Assembly: GCA_934045075.1 (NCBI GenBank)
Contig: OW203722.1
Span: forward strand, 22,972,879 to 23,036,878
Reading direction: 5' to 3'
Source of the DNA: Yponomeuta sedellus
Taxonomy: Eukaryota > Arthropoda > Insecta > Lepidoptera > Yponomeutidae
Length of the DNA stretch: 64,000 nucleotides
Shown in pieces: positions 61,530-64,000 of this stretch. How positions within the stretch are numbered: the first letter of the stretch is position 1; every line of letters starts with the position of its first letter. Made by a program: the position numbers and the translations under genes. The notes below the pieces were generated by a model, which worked only from the letters and a program-made list of their open reading frames with translations, made no database searches and was not told the origin of the DNA.

Positions 61530-61786
61530 TCGTCATTGTCAGGCTATACAAGGCCACTGCTGGACATAGCCCTCCCCTAAAGAGCGCCACGTTGTGCTAT
61601 CATAGGGGGTAATGCCCATAATCCCCACGCTGGGCATGCGGGTTGGGGATCGCAGTTCGGTGGAATTGTACTGCAGGGGGCGCTGCTGCCCACCCCCCGG
61701 TTTGTGTCCCTTAGTCGCCTTTTACGACACCCGCGGGAAGAATTGGGTTGGTGCTATTCTCTAGGCCGACACCACACAGCATACAC
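61530..61786 (-). repeat. B-SINE with 12-bp duplication (reference copy)
   Basis: 257 bp, minus sense, flanked by AGAAGCTTCTCA at 61518-61529 and 61787-61798. The 5' two thirds (TGCTGTGTGGTGTCGGCCTA ... GGCATTACCCCC) are unlike the RTE ORF2 end; the 3' third (CTCTTTAGGGGAGGGCTATG, TGTATAGCCTGACAATGACG) is the RTE tail. It looks like a deletion derivative or half-LINE SINE. Confidence 0.9.
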
Positions 61787-61827
61787 AGAAGCTTCTCAGA
61801 ATTAATAAATTATTTTCACAAGTACGA

Positions 61828-61930
61828 GTTCTGAGGTGTTTAAATACCTCAGCGCTTAAAATTATCAATACGCGGTTTGCACACGTGGTAGTAAAGGCCA
61901 TACTCTTCCTGAGATAAGAAGTTCTATGGT
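61828..61930 (+). repeat. H-SINE, 3' fragment
   Basis: CTGAGGTGTTTAAATACCTC, AGCGCTTAAAATTATC and a decayed tail. Confidence 0.6.
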
Positions 61931-61965
61931 CTGGAGAAAAAAATGTACCACAATGCTACAGGATC

Positions 61966-62718
61966 TATATCAACCCTTGTATATCCCGACTGGAGCGGTG
62001 GTAGCTCAGTGGGTAGAACCATTGACTGGCAAGCGAGAGCCCCAGGTTCGATCCCGAGTGCGGGCATGTACCAATGACTTTGTTTAATTTCAAAGTTACG
62101 TACATTTGCGAATTTTAAGTCGCAATACCACACGCTAACGGTGAAGGAAAACATCGTGAGGAAACCCGCAGCTTGGTTGGCTCCACACGTATTGACTAGT
62201 CTTTCCTGTGGGCTAGGCCGACTAGGCTGTCAGGATGGTATAGGTGCTGGGCAAGCCTACACCATCTATAAAAACCATGACCCAGGCACTACAGCGTCGG
62301 AGTGGTCCCTTCACCCATCTAGTGTGAGTGAAGATACCACTGGACGCTGTATAAATCATCTCATTAAGTAGATGCAAAAAGGCCAATATTATTATTATTA
62401 TATCCCGACTACTGGGGCACGGGTCTCTTCCTGCATCGCAGGATGGTTAGGCAAGTCAGGGTTGGTGGAAGACCGTAAGACAGTGGCGGGCCTTACTGTC
62501 AGAAGTAATCAAGCCGCCCATAAGGCCTGTGACATGTCTCAACGACTGGCATTACATGTCAGCTGTCACCAACTGCTTAGCGTGCCTTGTGAAGCTCGGA
62601 AAAAAATGTCACTAGCAGTAGTCACGGGACGGTCACCCATCTTGAACCTGACCGCGCCAATTGTTGCTTAACTCTAGTAATTGGTTCCAATCACTCGGTT
62701 TGACTAGGCCACGAGCGC
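61966..62718 (-). repeat. 5S-SINE type I split by an A-SINE
   Basis: The tail part (61966-61991) and the rest (62399-62718) are separated by the A-SINE. The body is diverged, with a ~25-bp deletion (GGTTAGGCAAGTCAGGGTTG). Confidence 0.85.
61992..62398 (+). repeat. A-SINE, full length, 12-bp duplication (reference copy)
   Basis: 407 bp. Head GGTGGTAGCTCAGTGGGTAG (A box) and GGTTCGATCCC (B box), then the body (GGAAAACATCGTGAGGAAAC, GGGCTAGGCCGACTAGGCTG, CAGGCACTACAGCGTCGG) and tail AAAAAGGCCAAT(ATT)n. Flanked by TATATCCCGACT at 61980-61991 and 62399-62410. The (ATT)n tail fits a LINE partner with template slippage. Confidence 0.95.
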
Positions 62719-63079
62719 TACAGAATGCACGGGCCCAATGGAATCGGTAGAAATTGTCCACTTGTTATAAGGCATGAGCCCTCTCTTAGATAATAGCTGG
62801 CTGGGAACTGGTTAAAGATTCCTGGCTTTAGGCTTGCCGCAGGAGGAATAGCAACATCTGTGGAGAAAAGTTCTTATAGTTTCACGAACAAAGCCCAAGG
62901 TAGTTGGTCTTTTCCGCGTTCTCTTCCGAAGTTTTCCGATTTTTCTTTCGCTGGCCTGTTGGATACTTATTGTTCCCCTAGTTGCTCTTGGACCCTTCAA
63001 CGACAAATACTAACCCCTGCGCCATCTTATCATTAAACCCGATCTTTGTCAAAGTCAAAAGAATTTTCGTTATCGTTAT
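62719..63079. other. No recognised feature
   Basis: No repeat or supported coding frame. Confidence 0.35.
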
Positions 63080-63441
63080 CGTTATCAACCCTTGTATGTC
63101 CCCACTGCTGGGGCACGGGTCTCTTCCTGCATCGCAGGAAGGTTAGGCCATACTCCACCACGGGGGCCAGGTCCGGGTTGGTGGAGGATTGTAAGACAGT
63201 GGCGGGCCTTACTCTCAGAAGTTATCAAGCCGCCCATAAGGCCTCTGACATGGCTTAACGACTGCCATTATATGACAGCCGGCACCAACGGCTTTACGTG
63301 CCTTGCGAAGCACGGAAGCGCTCGGAAAAATGCCACTAGCGGTAGTCACGGGACTCTCACCCATCCCGTACCTGACCGCGCCTGTTGTTGCTTAACCAAG
63401 TGATTGATTCCAATCACTCGGTTCGCCTAGGCCACGAGCGA
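63080..63441 (-). repeat. 5S-SINE type I, full length, (GATAAC)n tail
   Basis: Near-identical to 46907-47280. The minus-sense 3' end runs into GATAACGATAACGATAACGA, a short tandem repeat tail typical of RTE-driven SINEs. It abuts or interrupts the B-SINE fragment at 63442. Confidence 0.9.
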
Positions 63442-63521
63442 TTACCCCCTATAATAGCACAACGTGGCGCTCTTTAAGGGAGGGCTATGTCCAGCAGTGG
63501 ACTAGTATAGCCTGACGACGA
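63442..63521 (+). repeat. B-SINE, 3' fragment
   Basis: ATTACCCCCTATAATAGCAC, GGAGGGCTATGTCCAGCAGT, TATAGCCTGACGACG. Confidence 0.8.
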
Positions 63522-63856
63522 ACCAACAGGCGGGCAAAATTGATAAATTAAAAACTGAGTTTTTTCAAAAACCTATTTAGAGGCTAAATAATAATGAGTT
63601 TTTTCATTTCATTTAGTGAGAAATATTGCATCCCATCTATCACCCAAGCGCAATCAAGTCTTTTCCCGGCCCTATTATGAAATTCACAGCGCACACCCCT
63701 TCCGTACGGAGGAGCAGGTAACTCGGCGCAGACTATTCTAGCTCGGCCGCGGCATCGCGTGACGTGGAGGCTCCACAATCACCGTGAATCAGCGCACGTA
63801 AGGCGCTGGCGCAAGTCATATTTGAAAAATATAGGTTCCTTATTGGGTACCCAAAA

Positions 63857-64000
63857 ATATTTAAAAACCTATTTAGAGGCTAAAAATTTCACCCATGCCG
63901 GGATTCGAACCCGCAACCTCTGGCTATCCGTGCCAGAGGTCGTATCCATGCTCGGCATGGGTGAAATTTTTAGCCTCTAAATAGGTTTTTAAATTTGTTC
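63857..64000. repeat. T-SINE palindromic copy, cut by window end
   Basis: Inverted half AAAAACCTATTTAGAGGC to GGCTATCCGTGCCAGAGG, then sense CGGCATGGGTGAAATTTTTA to AATAGGTTTTTAAATTTGTT. Similar architecture to 39577-39755, with a damaged centre. An extra scrap of the same terminus is at 63569-63588. Confidence 0.85.

Noticed and set aside
62812..63006. Basic 64-codon minus-strand frame
   Set aside because: Short, no homology recognised and no supporting context.

Overview
The window looks like repeat-saturated, gene-poor nuclear DNA from a lepidopteran (moth or butterfly). The basis is its mobile elements: RTE-clade LINE 3' ends with GAT-type tails, LINE 3' ends containing GTCTGGAAGAGATCAC, a 5S-rRNA-derived SINE, several tRNA-derived SINEs, Helitron ends in CTAGT, and short TA/TTA-flanked MITEs. 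I see no host protein-coding gene, no genuine tRNA or rRNA gene, and no CRISPR or bacterial operon structure. The species is not determinable by eye.

The only long intact reading frame is at 32054-34891 (945 codons). It is the single ORF of an R2-like non-LTR retrotransposon: a C2H2 zinc finger, a reverse transcriptase with a YLDD box, and a C-terminal restriction-like endonuclease with Cys/His and KRPDG...D motifs. The whole element is about 31230-35061, bounded by a CTCTT duplication. The interrupted sequence survives unbroken at 18440-18556, which acts as an empty-site control. A degraded relative lies at 37441-37672.

Layout. 1-9 kb: SINE and RTE fragments, two MITEs, and a LINE C-terminus split by a SINE. 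9-12 kb: repeat D, a PIF/Harbinger-type element with a MADF fragment inserted by TTA duplication into a LINE, and a mariner-type MITE. 12-22 kb: RTE and 5S-SINE copies, a decayed LINE RT (15090-16373) and a TA-flanked MITE. 22-31 kb: SINEs, a tandem ~555-bp repeat invaded by a LINE tail, and a second, inverted copy of repeat D. 31-39 kb: the R2-like element and its SINE-rich surroundings. 39-48 kb: a perfect-palindrome T-SINE, a TTA-flanked MITE, triply nested SINEs and a GTCC microsatellite. 48-56 kb: a Penelope-like GIY-YIG fragment, four Helitron derivatives, fold-back elements and nested MITE/SINE. 56-64 kb: low-repeat DNA followed by nested SINEs.

The likely mobilisation logic is inference from tails and termini. 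Autonomous RTE LINEs (only 5'-truncated copies here) share their 3' tail with the B-, H- and 5S-SINEs, which probably borrow RTE machinery. Mariner-like (TA) and Harbinger-like (TTA) transposases, absent here, would have moved the MITEs. The most unusual system is the T-SINE family: a tRNA-like unit whose 5' end carries an inverted copy of its own tRNA-like 3' half, found with perfect target duplications at several loci and as a perfect 64-bp-armed palindrome at 39623-39755.
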